64,000 nucleotides of DNA from Acanthopleura granulata (taxonomy: Eukaryota > Mollusca > Polyplacophora > Chitonida > Chitonidae). The DNA is taken from the NCBI GenBank assembly GCA_016165875.1, contig JABBOT010000003.1:26988983-27052982 (forward strand), read 5' to 3'. Shown here one piece after another: positions 49,938-60,761 of this stretch. Under the pieces are notes generated by a model. The model ran no database searches. It had not been told where the DNA came from and saw only the letters and a program-made list of their open reading frames with translations. Each line of letters starts with the position of its first letter. Positions within the stretch are counted from its first letter, which is position 1. The position numbers and the translations under genes were made by a program.

Positions 49938-50850
49938 TTAACAATTCAACCAAGGAAATTCTTTACAGCTGGTGCAAGCGCCATCCCGAGGTGGCCATGG
50001 TGGCAAAAGACCCAGCGCTGGCGGACGTGTCCATTGGCGGCTTGTTGACTGTTGGAGCGGCTTGAACTCCGCTCCACGGACAACGACCAGCTACACAGCA
50101 GCGGGCGGCGCATCGAGAACGGCAGTTAGGGAGTGATCATTCAGATCACGAAAACAGCAGAGATTGCGGGCGCTGGATATCTGCCTTTACGAGGTCAAGA
50201 ACGCTCAGCTCAACATTGAGGATGGCCGATTCGTGCTAATAGCTTCTGGCCCAGGCGTGCCCACTCGGCGATAATCTGCGGAATGACGGGGTGTGGGAAA
50301 ACCCTTTTCACATTCAGCCTCCTGGAGGGCGCTTATCGCGGCTTGTTTCAACTCAGTTTTTGTCCTGTGTCCCAATGTACGGTACAATCGGATGCATCAA
50401 CAGTCTCCCTGGGTGTGGAGCAACCCCGAGGTCTATGTCGTAGACCCAGGTGAAAGGCTCCATGACTACCTCTTTGCCCTCTATCAGCTGTTCCAAGGCA
50501 AGCCAACCCTGTACATCATTGACGACTGCTCGGCCACAAAGGCGCTGACCAAAAAGAAAGACATGCTCTCTGAGCTGGCGTTCTCAGACCGGCACACGCA
50601 GGAAAGCGTCTGGGTACTCACCTAGAAATATAACCGGGCCCTGAATTATCTAGGGGAGCAGACGCGCTGGATCGACATCTTCCACTGCAAAGATAGGGAC
50701 TCGTTTGAAGAATATCTTCGAGAAAATGATGTGACCCCCCCACCCGAAGAGCGGGACAGAGTGCGCAGCAGCAAACAAAGCATGCAAACTTATGTTGAAG
50801 ACTGATCAGCCGGAGGCATACCACGTGACAAAATGTGCGACACACTGTAG
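49938..50850 (+). pseudogene. FtsK/HerA-type DNA-packaging ATPase, broken
   Basis: In related viruses this ATPase pumps the genome into the capsid. An N-terminal segment (RHPEVAMVAKDPALADVSIG) is open to 50065. After decayed sequence comes a clear Walker A, GMTGCGKT, at 50280-50303. A frame change follows, then PWVWSNPEVYVVDPGERL and Walker B TLYIIDDCSATKAL at 50506-50547, with LAFSDRHTQESVWVLT up to a TAG at 50623-50625. Sequence continues in frame as FHCKDRDSFEEYLREND near 50680-50730, shifts near 50735 and ends around 50850. Both nucleotide-binding motifs survive, but at least two frameshifts and one stop inactivate it. This is the firmest viral identification in the block. Confidence 0.8.
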
Positions 50851-51148
50851 TTTAACAGCAGCTGGCTGTTGCCATTTTCCCTGCAAATAATCGCCTTTAG
50901 TGTGATCGCATGGGCTGCACTTGAACACATTAGAGCTAAGAGAATACTGGTCCATATCGCGCGTTGCATACAGCAAACTATTCGTCAGGGGAATATGGAT
51001 GGACTAGACGAAATAATCGACGAAAAAATCGACGAATATGCTGATGCTGCCTCATCAGCTGGACAAAAGAAAGAGAAGGAACTATTACAGGAACAAGCAG
51101 AAGCGCGTCCTACCGTGAAAAGGCTTCCTCCGCTGGCGGGGGGGGGGG
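50851..51148 (+). pseudogene. Small membrane-anchored charged protein
   Basis: An open frame with an N-terminal hydrophobic segment (FSLQIIAFSVIAWAAL) followed by an acidic and lysine-rich region (DEIIDEKIDEYADAASS, GQKKEKELLQEQAE). No ATG lies before the hydrophobic part, so the start has been lost or differs. The frame reaches a run of 11 G at 51138-51148, after which the likely continuation is displaced. It may be the N-terminal part of the next gene. Function unknown. Confidence 0.4.
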
Positions 51149-51597
51149 TAGGTCAAACAGTGTCTTGGAAAGGTATGGACAGTTGAGCAAATTGACTCGT
51201 TGGACGATGACGAGGTCGAAAACCTCTACGCCCGCCAATAGGCAAGACTAGGTGCGGTCATGACGAAAAGGACAGGACGGGCTGCACTGCAATTGTACTC
51301 AAGGGTGGTCAGCATGTTTCTTCCTTTCCCACCGAGAAACGACCGGCTTTTTCGCGCGACCTGGGCGCCGACCCTTTTGTTGGACAGGCGATTAGTAGTG
51401 CTTCCTACGTGCTCTATCATAACTAGGGTATGTTGCTGGCTCCGCTAATCGCTGCTCTTACCTCAGGCAGGCACTGCCAATTTGGAAAAAAGTGCCCTCG
51501 GACAATGAACAACGGCGGAGAACCCGACCCTTCCTTCGGAGCACCAAGCGAACCCGCCGGACGAGACACCTCCGGTGGAGAGAGTGACACCCCATAA
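51149..51597 (+). pseudogene. Conserved virus-block protein with LDDDEVENLYAR motif, broken
   Basis: Reads VWTVEQIDSLDDDEVENLYA, a TAG near 51238, then TGRAALQLYSRVVSMFLP. A frame change near 51350 leads to ADPFVGQAISSASYVLYH, another stop near 51424, and LLAPLIAALTSGRHCQFGKK; the tail is rich in glycine, proline and serine and ends at a TAA near 51597. I remember proteins with this plan in invertebrate Polinton-like elements but no assigned role. Two hydrophobic segments suggest membrane or capsid association. Confidence 0.45.
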
Positions 51598-51982
51598 GAA
51601 GTAAAGTAAAGACCCCAAGAAGGTGCCCTGGCGTGCTGACAGATAGGTCAAACATAAACGACTGATAGAACAGCATCGGACAGCCATAGAATCACAACAC
51701 CATGGTGTTTCTCTGGCTGCTGCTACAGCAAGACAGCAGGAGGCCTTGAGGCCACCAGAACGGAGAGAACCTGTTCCTGAGGGTGTTGCAAAGCAGGCCA
51801 ACTGGACCCCATATATCTTTGGAGTAGCTGGTCTTTCGGATGTATATTATAAATTTACTCATCACCAGCAGCTGCCACCCCTTCGTGTTCCTCCGCAACT
51901 ACAGAAGACAGCACAAGCCATTTCTAAGCCGCCCTCTGCGCAGCAATTGAAGATTCCCACCTATCCTCTCCATATGGAATAA
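51598..51982 (+). pseudogene. Basic protein with a possible membrane segment
   Basis: Begins with a lysine-rich stretch (SKDPKKVPWRADR), has an in-frame TAG near 51645, then a long open frame to a TAA at 51980-51982. It includes QANWTPYIFGVAGLSDVYYK, whose middle is moderately hydrophobic, and a proline-rich C-terminus. The next gene starts 4 bp after the stop, as in a compact viral cluster. Function unknown. Confidence 0.4.
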
Positions 51983-51986
51983 CAAA

Positions 51987-52254
51987 ATGACAACTCCAGC
52001 AACCTTCTGTAAGATGCTCATAAACGCGCCGTACCACAGCGCAGTCTTCTCTGGCTTAGCTATGGAATACTCCAGATTGGGTAAGATGGTCATTGGAGAT
52101 GCCCTTCTCAAGCTAGATTTCGCCCCCCCCCCCCCATGATATCAGGATGGTGGGCGTGGACGTGGCACTCGCGATGTCGACCAAGGACATGTTAATTAAA
52201 CACGGGATCATCCCAGCAGACAATATGAAACAAGAATGGCCTCAATCGCTATGA
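51987..52254 (+). pseudogene. Small conserved virus-block protein broken at a C run
   Basis: From an ATG at 51987 the frame encodes NAPYHSAVFSGLAMEYSRLG and KMVIGDALLKLDF. A run of 13 C at 52123-52135 displaces the frame. The sequence after it (MVGVDVALAMSTKDMLIKHG) lies in another frame and ends at TGA 52252-52254, overlapping the next start by 17 bp. Both halves look coding. I recall similar proteins from related elements. Function unknown. Confidence 0.45.
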
Positions 52255-52645
52255 TGGTTGGAGGCGCTCTCGTAAATGCACTTGCTTTCTCAGGTAGTAA
52301 CTTTCTCTTCAAAGCTCTTCGAAGCTCCTGGGGCCACGCGGAGCGCAAATGCGACAATAAATCTATAGAACAGCTCCAGGCGGGGCAGGCAGCGTGGTCT
52401 CAACAAAGAATACAACCTCTGGACTGGATTATTGAAGAACTTCGTCGACAGTGGCACGCAGAGCGCACATTTCACGATGTCGACACAGCAATGCGCAAGT
52501 AGGATCAGGTCACGGGGAAAACTCTTAGCCCCATAGGGCCCGAACCTGTTCTAGGCGATTCCTATGCACCGTACGAGGGCCAAAAAGAACGCGAGATAAC
52601 GGGATGGGTATGACTGGGCTGGTCTCCTACAAACTCGCCGAGTAA
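52236..52645 (+). pseudogene. Small conserved protein with hydrophobic N-terminus and helical body, broken
   Basis: ATG at 52236, hydrophobic start MASIAMMVGGALVNALAFSG, then a charged helical stretch (LDWIIEELRRQWHAERTF). There is an in-frame TAG near 52501, after which VTGKTLSPIGPEPVLGDSYA continues in the same frame. A frameshift near 52605 precedes a second hydrophobic end, GMGMTGLVSYKLAE, stopping at TAA 52643-52645. Hydrophobic segments at both ends suggest a membrane-associated virion protein. Family recalled from invertebrate Polinton-like elements; role unknown. Confidence 0.5.
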
Positions 52646-52667
52646 TCCGAAAAGACTGTGCTGGAAT

Positions 52668-52961
52668 CTAATAAGAGCCCCTAGCCGCAATGGCAGGCAC
52701 GACAGGAGTAGTGAGGCTCGAGTTATTTTTCCATACCATTTGTAGATATCCCTTGTATATATCATGCTTGGCGATGATGGATTTGCCAGAAGAGCTCAAC
52801 TCCGCATACCAGAGGTTGACTGCTATGCCTTCGTCTGCGGGATTCATGGTCATATGGCCCATGTGCTGACTCGTAGCGCACAAAAGTCGCTCGTTCTCTG
52901 GTGGGAGGACGAATAAGCCGCGATGCGTTTCGCCGCAGCGCTTAGTCGTGTTCTCAATCAC
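52668..52961 (-). CDS. Unassigned open frame at the right side of the block
   Basis: A 97-codon minus-strand frame including RGLFVLPPENERLL and GKSIIAKHDIYKGYLQMVWK. It looks more like coding sequence than its neighbours but I cannot place it. It overlaps a plus-strand frame (52948-53130, containing YSPIEDILYDGPKDYW) by a few bases; which strand is coding between 52.7 and 53.1 kb is unresolved. Confidence 0.3.
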   Translation of the reverse strand: MIENTTKRCGETHRGLFVLPPENERLLCATSQHMGHMTMNPADEGIAVNLWYAELSSSGKSIIAKHDIYKGYLQMVWKNNSSLTTPVVPAIAARGSY

Positions 52962-53155
52962 TTCTGGGCAGCTGCTTGAGCATCTGGCTTCCGCCTATTG
53001 GATACTGATCAGGCATCTGGAGTGCCTTGCTTATGGTGCCTACTACTGTGGTCGATCATTTGTCTATTCGCCTATCGAAGACATACTGTACGATGGCCCC
53101 AAGGACTACTGGGAGCAACATGAGAAATGAGGCTGGAGTTGTTTTTCCATACCAT
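52713..53155 (+). repeat. Pair of 27-bp direct repeats within the block
   Basis: The sequences at 52713-52739 and 53129-53155 match at 25 of 27 positions and share TTTTTCCATACCAT. They are 416 bp apart, in non-coding or uncertain sequence. They could mark gene ends or a local duplication. Confidence 0.8.
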
Positions 53156-53216
53156 GGAATGCTGAGATGCTGAGCCGCCCTTGCATCAGTCATGCAGGCA
53201 TCCAATTCGACCGGCT

Positions 53217-53531
53217 CTAGCATGTATACCATCGGCGATTTCCATCACCGATGTCGAGTATGTTCTCTACTTCCACCCGCCACGTGGAGAAGACCGCAGT
53301 GGCGCCATCGACTTTAAACTCCTCTTTGGAATCGTTCAGAATCTCAACCCAGTGTTCAGCCGGGGGCTGGACCGGGGGAGGGACCTGATCATCTATGCCG
53401 ATGAATGGCCGTTGCGGCCTCAACGGCCGATGGAGGCTGTTTTCAGCGTATTCCGGAATAGGTTCATCGAGAATATACCCAAGCTCGTACTCTGCAAGAA
53501 TCTCTTCGATCAAGTCATCCATAGCAGTCAT
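53217..53531 (-). CDS. Unassigned acidic open frame
   Basis: 104 codons on the minus strand beginning with an acidic helix (MDDLIEEILAEYELGYILDE), a proline-rich middle (IDDQVPPPVQPPAEHWVE) and a short C-terminus. The plus-strand frame 53181-53636 over the same bases is probably its shadow. No function can be assigned. An ATG start and acidic N-terminus resemble the gene starting at 49384. Confidence 0.35.
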   Translation of the reverse strand: MTAMDDLIEEILAEYELGYILDEPIPEYAENSLHRPLRPQRPFIGIDDQVPPPVQPPAEHWVEILNDSKEEFKVDGATAVFSTWRVEVENILDIGDGNRRWYTC

Positions 53532-53639
53532 GTTTGTTGGTTCCTCGTATTAAATGGAAATTTCCATGCCCTCTTATCACACCGCCTGGATGGGTATATC
53601 AAATGGGGCTTCATCTCTAAATGGGAACATCAATAGTGG

Positions 53640-53840
53640 CCAACTCTTTCTGCCATGCCCTCTGATCATGCCGCCGCGGATTTCGATATGCACACGCGAG
53701 ACAAAGCCTTTGTTTGTTACAAACCCCACAAATTCGGCAAGGCTGTATACATGAGACCTTACGGACTCTTGCCAGGTGAACCTGACAGAAATCCCCGAGG
53801 CAGCTTTTACCGCAAAGATCTGTTCAGCTTAAGGTGAGCC
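53640..53840 (+). pseudogene. Unassigned plus-strand fragment, last coding-like piece of the block
   Basis: Encodes DHAAADFDMHTRDKAFVCYK and then a glycine-proline stretch (RPYGLLPGEPDRNPRGSFY), ending at a TGA near 53837. Upstream, a different frame carries MEISMPSYHTAWMG near 53554, so a frame change or another gene precedes it. Beyond it the sequence returns to the AT-rich character of the flank. Confidence 0.3.
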
Positions 53841-55349
53841 GCTTGCATGTGCTGTGTTCCTTTGGCATCTTGGATTGTATTGGTGTATCAGCAATAGCCT
53901 GGGTATCTCTAAAAGGAGAGCCCCGGGCCGGCCCTTATTGCTCTCACTATATGCTGTGAACGGGTGTATGTCTACATAAATAATTGATAAAACTTTATGC
54001 ACACGAAGGGACCTTTGTACACATAGATAATTGGCAACTGGGGCAATTATCTCTGAATGTGAACGCCCATTTGTCTACCTAGATAATTGGTAAAAGTTTA
54101 TGGAATATGGAAAAGTTTCTATTATCCAAGTACGGCGATGTACAAAATGATTGTTTTCGTTTTCTGAAAAATCTCAAAAGGGTTGAGAAAGGTCCACGTT
54201 AAGATTCCTACCCAAACAGCATCCTGATGTGAGAAACTTTGCCAATTTGAAGGATGAACTCTTACCAATTAACGTGACATTTATTGTGATATTTCTTGTA
54301 CGTTTCCAGAAGAGACAAAGTAATGAGCCACTAAAGTTTTCTTGCTAATTTTCTCTGCATAATGTTTTAGTGCTTTGTGTAAAACATTATGTTGTGTGGA
54401 AATTTAATCTTTTGTACAGGAGTATGTGTTCTTGTGTCAGTTTTGTGTAGTGGGCGTTCTATGAGTACATCTTTAATAATCAGCTATTTTTTTATGAGGA
54501 GGTAGAAAAGGTTTCGCGCACAATTGATCAGTGTGTTGTCAAAATATTCTGTAAAACCTCTTGAAGCTCAACAGCAAACACACGCTGGCTTGTTCTTGAT
54601 TTACTCGCGTAAATCTATGCAAGCTTACCCCCCCCCCCCCCGTCAAGCCCTGATAGCCTCTTTCTTATAAATGACGAAGCGGTTTTCTGTAAAACGTTAC
54701 CCGACGTCATATACCGAGTGTGAATGCTTGAAGAAAACTTTGATGTCCATAACATGAGAGACGTACAGGAGGCCTACACATCCAGGGCACAAGAAGGGAA
54801 TTTAAGATTCTTTTCAAGTGAACTGGTCAGCATGTTTTAATTGTTTTTTCTGCGAAATGTTCGTATTTACATGCCAAATTCCACATTCTTACACCATTCG
54901 TAGACAATAATGTTGTGCTCTAAGTCGATAATCAAAAGACCCGTTTCCGAAATCTACCTTAAACATCAGCTCTCAATATTTGTAGTTGCCAATGTATCAA
55001 AAGCGGATAAATCAGTCATTAGCTTTCGATGTTACACTCTTCGCCAACGAGAGTGTCATACCCACTGTGCAATCTACAAATAAACATATGTGTATAGTGA
55101 AGGCTCGTGGTGGAGTATCCGTGACACACAAGCAAGACCAGCTTTATAAACAAATAACTTATGACGTGGATTGAAATGATCGAATTCCATACTATTAGGA
55201 ATTTCATCAGAGACACAATGCTGATATAATAACAGGCCGCCAGAGTGTAGTAGTGATAACTTTTAAGCCAAAGCCATTATGAATCAAAAGTGCGCGTTGG
55301 CCGTCCTTGTACGGTCATTCAAATGCCTGAATAATGACACCGTATAAAT
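53841..55349. other. Right flank of the block, no gene
   Basis: AT-rich sequence with three imperfect copies of a motif around TCTACATAAATAATTG (listed separately) and a 14-C run at 54628-54641. No coding region recognised. Confidence 0.55.
53968..54102 (+). repeat. Three spaced copies of a TAGATAATTGG-type motif
   Basis: TGTCTACATAAATAATTG (about 53969), TGTACACATAGATAATTGG (about 54016) and TGTCTACCTAGATAATTGG (about 54072) recur at spacings near 48 and 56 bp. The first and third are followed by similar A(C/G)TTTATG sequence. They could be degenerate tandem repeats near the edge of the viral block. Confidence 0.6.
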
Positions 55350-55450
55350 GCCTCCGTGGCTCAGTCGGTTAGCGCGCTATCGCAACACAATGACTCGAAG
55401 CCTCCCACCAATGCGGTCGCTGTGAGTTCGAGAGCAGCTCATGCTGGCGA
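55350..55450 (+). mobile_element. SINE head with tRNA-like promoter
   Basis: Begins CCTCCGTGGCTCAGTCGG. The A box (TGGCTCAGTCGGTTAG) is at 55357-55372 and a B-box-like GTTCGAGAGC near 55426-55435. Downstream body and tail are missing. It is not a functional tRNA: the acceptor stem does not close and the spacing is too large. Confidence 0.85.
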
Positions 55451-58400
55451 ATTATTCACCCCCACAACTCTTTGTGTAGCTTTACTAGTGGGTATTTAGG
55501 CATCTAAAATTGGATCTGGGTAAATTCAGAGAACTTGAGTGAATATGGCTCCAAGTGAATCGAGAGTTCTGACAAAGGCACGGTTCTGTATGAAGAAGTG
55601 ATTGACCCTGCTGGAAAGAATGTCGAGCAGGCAACAAAGTGCTAATATTTAATGTCAAAGTCACAAATATACTTAGCACCGCTTCCCTAAAGTTTGAATA
55701 TAATCAAGTGACTGGAAATGTATTAGCCTGATTAGAAGTATTCAGAAGTTTTTACAGACCACAAATACACATAACAATGGATAAATTTCTCTTATTAAGA
55801 AGTAAGCTCATAATAAGGCCTTTTTTCCGGATAAATGCGAACTGCAGAACACATAAAAAAACATCTTCAACACTGTGACTCTGGGTTGGTTAGTACCGAC
55901 ATTTTCAAATTTCAGAATGGAGTAAACAGTGAGGTTGACGTAGACCGTTCTGTGAAACATTGTGACGTCATTTAAATTATACTGTTCTGTTTGATCGCTT
56001 ATACAAGCGCTAAATCTTAGACAGATAGATAACATGTGCAAAGTTCTTTCTCCACGAGTTGTGATGATCATCAACCTTAATCATTCACATTATATCGTGG
56101 TATCACACAATATGTGGGGATATCGTGGCGACGAAAATGATATGTGTGATTGTGGTGAAAAAAATTCCTTAATCGGGGATACCTGTAACAGGTACGTTAA
56201 AACCGTTACAAGGGAACCCGTGCAACTATTTGATGTTAGTTCCATCGGCTCTTCGGTTTATTTGGAGTTTGTGATATGAATGTGCTGATTCCAAAGATTT
56301 ATGGAAGATGGTAGTCATTATTGATTTTCACTTTGGTCTTATTTTCTCTGGACAAAGTCATACTGTGTGCTATTCCAGAAACGCTATGCCCTGGGGAACA
56401 CCATCCCCTTTGAGTAGGAACTTTTTTGCTTCTGCCTGGGTGTTATGCTGTGGTCGATCTAAGAGGGCTTTTTAGTCAGGTACCTTTCATTATGGAGATA
56501 TAAATACAAGCAATACAATTCAATACAATCGCTCCGCTAATTGTCAAAAGATTGTCTAACCCCGTCAGGCTCATTAGCAGGCACACTGTTGTTTGTCCAA
56601 GGGTCTAGATATTTTCGCTGAGTGCAGTTCTGTATGAACTGACAGTTCCACTCTGAATACACCATTCCTCGAAAAGATACAGTCGTGTTCCGCAGAGAGG
56701 TAACCAACATCATAAACTTAGCTGGAAAGCAAGAGAAGAGACTTGATATACGTAAGTGAAGTGACTTGGTGAGAAATTTTTGAATGACACGAAAGGAATT
56801 TATGATTGTGTTTTTATGAGAATTTATCTGCCTGTTTCGATTACATTTTCTTACGTTACATTTGTTTCTTTAAAATCTTCCAATCCAAGTACAAGACTAG
56901 TAGTCCAGTGAAAATTTAAGAGCTTGTCTGCTTTTCGTAGTACATTTCACAGTTGCCATCGTTAATGGGTGCCTTTATTGTGCTATTAGCCGCTTACTGG
57001 AGGCACTTAAGATAAAATATTCCGAATACCCACTAAGACTGTCAGTAGAGACAGATTTATTTAATCTATGTATCCGGTATCTAATATCCATTTCTTATCC
57101 ATAAATACTGATAGTGTGTCGTGTACTGTCAAATGGATCATTGCGGATTCGTTGCAGATTTGCCTACAACAAATATTGAATTTGAGAACAAAATATTAAT
57201 GAATATTTATCTTGTAGTTGTTGCGTAATTAATCATCTGGCAAGGCGTTATTGGCGAGAATATTTTGCTCAAGGTAACCGCTGCTTCCGGAAATGGATGC
57301 GAGGCAAGAATAAATTTCCCCTTTCGTGAACTAATCTTTGTTCGTAGAAACGTTTTAGTTGATTTATTCTCTCAAACATGTTCTGAAAAGCTATCAAAAA
57401 TGTTGCATGCAAACTGGTCTGTATCTTCATGCCTGGTTTTAGTTGTTGTTTAGAGGCTGCTTATCAGTTAAATGGAATGTGTGACGTCATTGTTCTCCAG
57501 CTAGGGTAGTATGGTCCGTAAAGTCCACCATACAATCAAGACATCTGACAGCGTTTAGTTTGGTGGAAAAAAGTCAATCAAAGTATTTTCAGACACAGTC
57601 TTTCATTCTGTTTTCATCACTAATCTGAGATTATTTTCAAAGCTAACTAATGTCCATAAACAACTTCACCAAGTGAAGCAAAACACAGCGTCAACTAAAC
57701 ATATCCTATGCGTGTGACACGTTTTGATCACAAAGCTTCCCTTAGACGGATCTGTCCGCCATTGTTTGATCTATAAGAACTGAGGGTAAATGCGTATTTC
57801 CATTTGTTAATTGTCGCGTGCGTATCTTATCACGACGCTGTTTCCTTCCAGCACACTTGACCCATTGCCGACATTTCAAAAATGGTGTCACTTAACTCAC
57901 AATTTCAGTTTTATATTTTAGGCAAAAATCCCGTTGGAGATTGATTAATTACACAATAATACCTTACCGGGAAAAAAAAGAGTATTTTTGAAAGAATATT
58001 TTACGCCATGTTACCATACTGATCAAGTTAGTACATTTCCTAGACGGAGAGTTTCCTATGAAGTTGTTTTGGCCTTTGTCAACACAACATTGGCAGGCAC
58101 CTCTTTTAAGCCACTTAAAAGATTGGCGAATTTAACACACTGTTTTCTCAATGCAAAAGTTTTATTGCTTCCTCTTTCAGGCCAGATAAACCGTATTCTT
58201 ATGATTCGGTGGACGAGAAACCTCCAAGTAATAGTTGTCTGATTATCTTCTTCATGACATTACTAAGACAACTAAAAACCACTTTACAGAAACCAGTGCT
58301 TCCTGCTCTACTGCACTTGTTTCGTGCTTCTTCTGAATAAAAGTGTTTTATCTTTACTCTCTGCCAATGAATTTCGAAATTCCGTGAGTAATGCGACAGG

Positions 58401-60761
58401 TGACTAAATCAGTATACGGTCAGTTGATTACGGTTACTCTCAGGCAACGGATATGATCAGAAAGCAACACAGCATCAGTTATCAAATACATTGTCCTAAA
58501 AAACCTAATGCAATGGCTGGAGTAAGAATTCCGTGAGTATCTTCATCGTTAACACAAAGACTGAATCACGTCAGCGTAGCGATGACGTGTATACAGTAGA
58601 AAAGAGGACGAGCAATAAAAAAGAAGATGTATCAGTTGTTTTTTATAGGGATTGATGCTTTTTTGTCTCTCTTAAAGATGACAATTTATCTAGCTCTTTC
58701 CCAGAATGCTCTAGTGTGTTGTATTATTTTCATTCTGCACCACTTTACTCAGGGTACTTTGGGTTCAGTTGATTTGAATTAACCACTCATGCAATATAGA
58801 TAATATCTAATGACATACCGATAATTTAGCAAAATAGCCAACCTAAAGTAATGGAGCAGTTGCGAGTTTTAATGATTTCCATCGTAAAAAATTTACATCT
58901 AAACTACAATGAAAAATGTGGCGAACGAATATAGGAGAGTGAGAGGATATTTGCAAGGTAAATTTTGCAACCAATCAAACACCGCACACTTGACATGACC
59001 CAGTGGTTTAGGTTTTTGTCCCGTCCATAGGATCCATTAAAAGTGTAATTTTACTAAAATGTGACCAATTCCTCAAAGCACTGCCATCTCTTACTTTAGT
59101 TTTTACTTACTAAAGAGTCCTCTTTTCTATCGCTCAGGCGCACGACGCGGGTGTTCATAGTGGGCATGGACAGGGAATTTGTGGAATCCCCCTTCTCTCC
59201 CGGCTCGTGGGGCCTTAGTGACAATAACAGGTCGACGACGTTCAGTATTTCGACACGAAAGCTTTTTAACACCAAGACACTATATCTGCAGAAAAAGGGA
59301 GCAAAATAAACCTAAGTCAAAAATCTGAGGTATAAAGTTATTACTTCGAGGCAGGTTATGTAAACAAAACCGACTAACTTAAGTGTGCTTGCTTACAAAC
59401 AAGGCTTTCATCGTTTTCTGCGTCCGCTAACCACTAGGGATCATTGCTTGATACTTTTCTTTAGGCATTTGATTACTTTTCAATGCAAGTGTTCTCTGAG
59501 AAAAGGATAAATAATCAATGAAAAACATTTTTAAACAACATCAAATTCCCATTTTCCTCCAAGAACACGTGAATTGAAATACAGCCAAATTCCAGAATGA
59601 CAAGATCGGTCGCCTAAAAGAACTTGTCTTGGCATCTTCACTTATGGTCAGATGGGAAGATAATCCCTATTATTCCGTCCTACTTATGAATAGCATATTT
59701 ATGTGTTAATTGGCTTCTAAAAGTTTTAAGCGCTGTAATGATACTCACTTAATATTCTACTTAAAGCTGTACCTCATTGCCGATGTAAATCAGACTACAA
59801 TAATAAGAGCAAATTTTATATTCATGAATGACGGATTACGGCTCAACGCCACTTGTGACGATGACACGTTTAAATCATGAAACGGTCCAAATGGTTTTAA
59901 ATGCAATAATAGGAATAGCTTCAATCGAGCAAAGACAACCGACATTTTTAAAACACACCTAGCTGTAAAATAAAACAAAATCCGCAGATATAGACGAACA
60001 GCGGATGTGGCCAGCCGCATTCTAGAATCGCTCCCTTTAAAACCATGAGGCACGACAACTTCTAAAACCATTGTCGTATTTTATAATACATGTAAAATTC
60101 AAAAATGTGTGTAATCATGTACACATTTTTCGATGGTGGGCGTAATGTAACTTTAGACTGGGTTTAATACATGGCTAAGGGCATGTGGACATTGACGCAA
60201 GTACCGGTTCGTCTAAGAATGTTGGGAAGCGATATCTATCCTACCGGGTACCAGTCATTAATTATAACTTGAATCATGAAAATTCCTTTATAATTGCACC
60301 AACCCGATACTTAGGAATGTACAAACAAGGTACATTTTTTTCAACATCACCGCTATGTGTATATTAATAGTTGCAATTCCAGGGACAGTGATTTAATTTT
60401 GTGCCCGAAAAAAGGATATTATAGTACTAGATGAAGATGTGGACTGCGTATTGGGTATCACTGACTGGACATACGTACAGTGTATATCTTTACGTTATCA
60501 TAGGAAACTGTTGACTGCTTCTACTTCCAGGTGGCTGTGTTCCCTTCAGATTACATACACGTATATATATTGCGAGACTGTGCTGTCTATTTTAATAAAG
60601 AAAGTGGCCTTTCATTATCAAATCTGGATATTGTTTTAGCAGTCTGGACTGTAGTTTGAACACTTCACTTTAATACGTTATTGTTGTCAAGTGTGACGCC
60701 CACGCCCGAACACAACCACATCTATTCCTATCAAACAATTCGTTGATCTCATCTAAAAATC
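55451..60761. other. No gene recognised
   Basis: Over five kilobases of unique AT-rich DNA. The longest open frames (55808-56074, 57988-58242, 59790-60071) show no recognisable domains or splice sites. Confidence 0.6.

Larger units (their letters stand above)
46486..53840. mobile_element. Decayed Polinton/adintovirus-like endogenous DNA virus block
   Basis: A dense block of intronless reading frames with base composition visibly closer to 50% GC than its surroundings. It contains a packaging ATPase, the start of a major-capsid-like gene, a penton-like gene and several small genes, some with apparent membrane segments. The clusters mainly diverge from about 49.4 kb. Polintons and adintoviruses combine such morphogenesis genes with DNA polymerase B, a retrovirus-type integrase and an adenain-like protease; none of those three is visible here. 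Terminal inverted repeats and a 6-bp target duplication were not found. Nearly every gene has stops or frameshifts, so this is an old or poorly preserved copy. The right boundary is approximate. Confidence 0.7.

Noticed and set aside
53181..53636. 151-codon plus-strand open frame
   Set aside because: Probably the shadow of the acidic minus-strand frame at 53217-53531, which has an ATG start and a more protein-like composition.
55357..55435. Possible tRNA gene
   Set aside because: A and B boxes are present, but spacing is too large, the stems do not pair and the sequence matches the SINE head at 60762.
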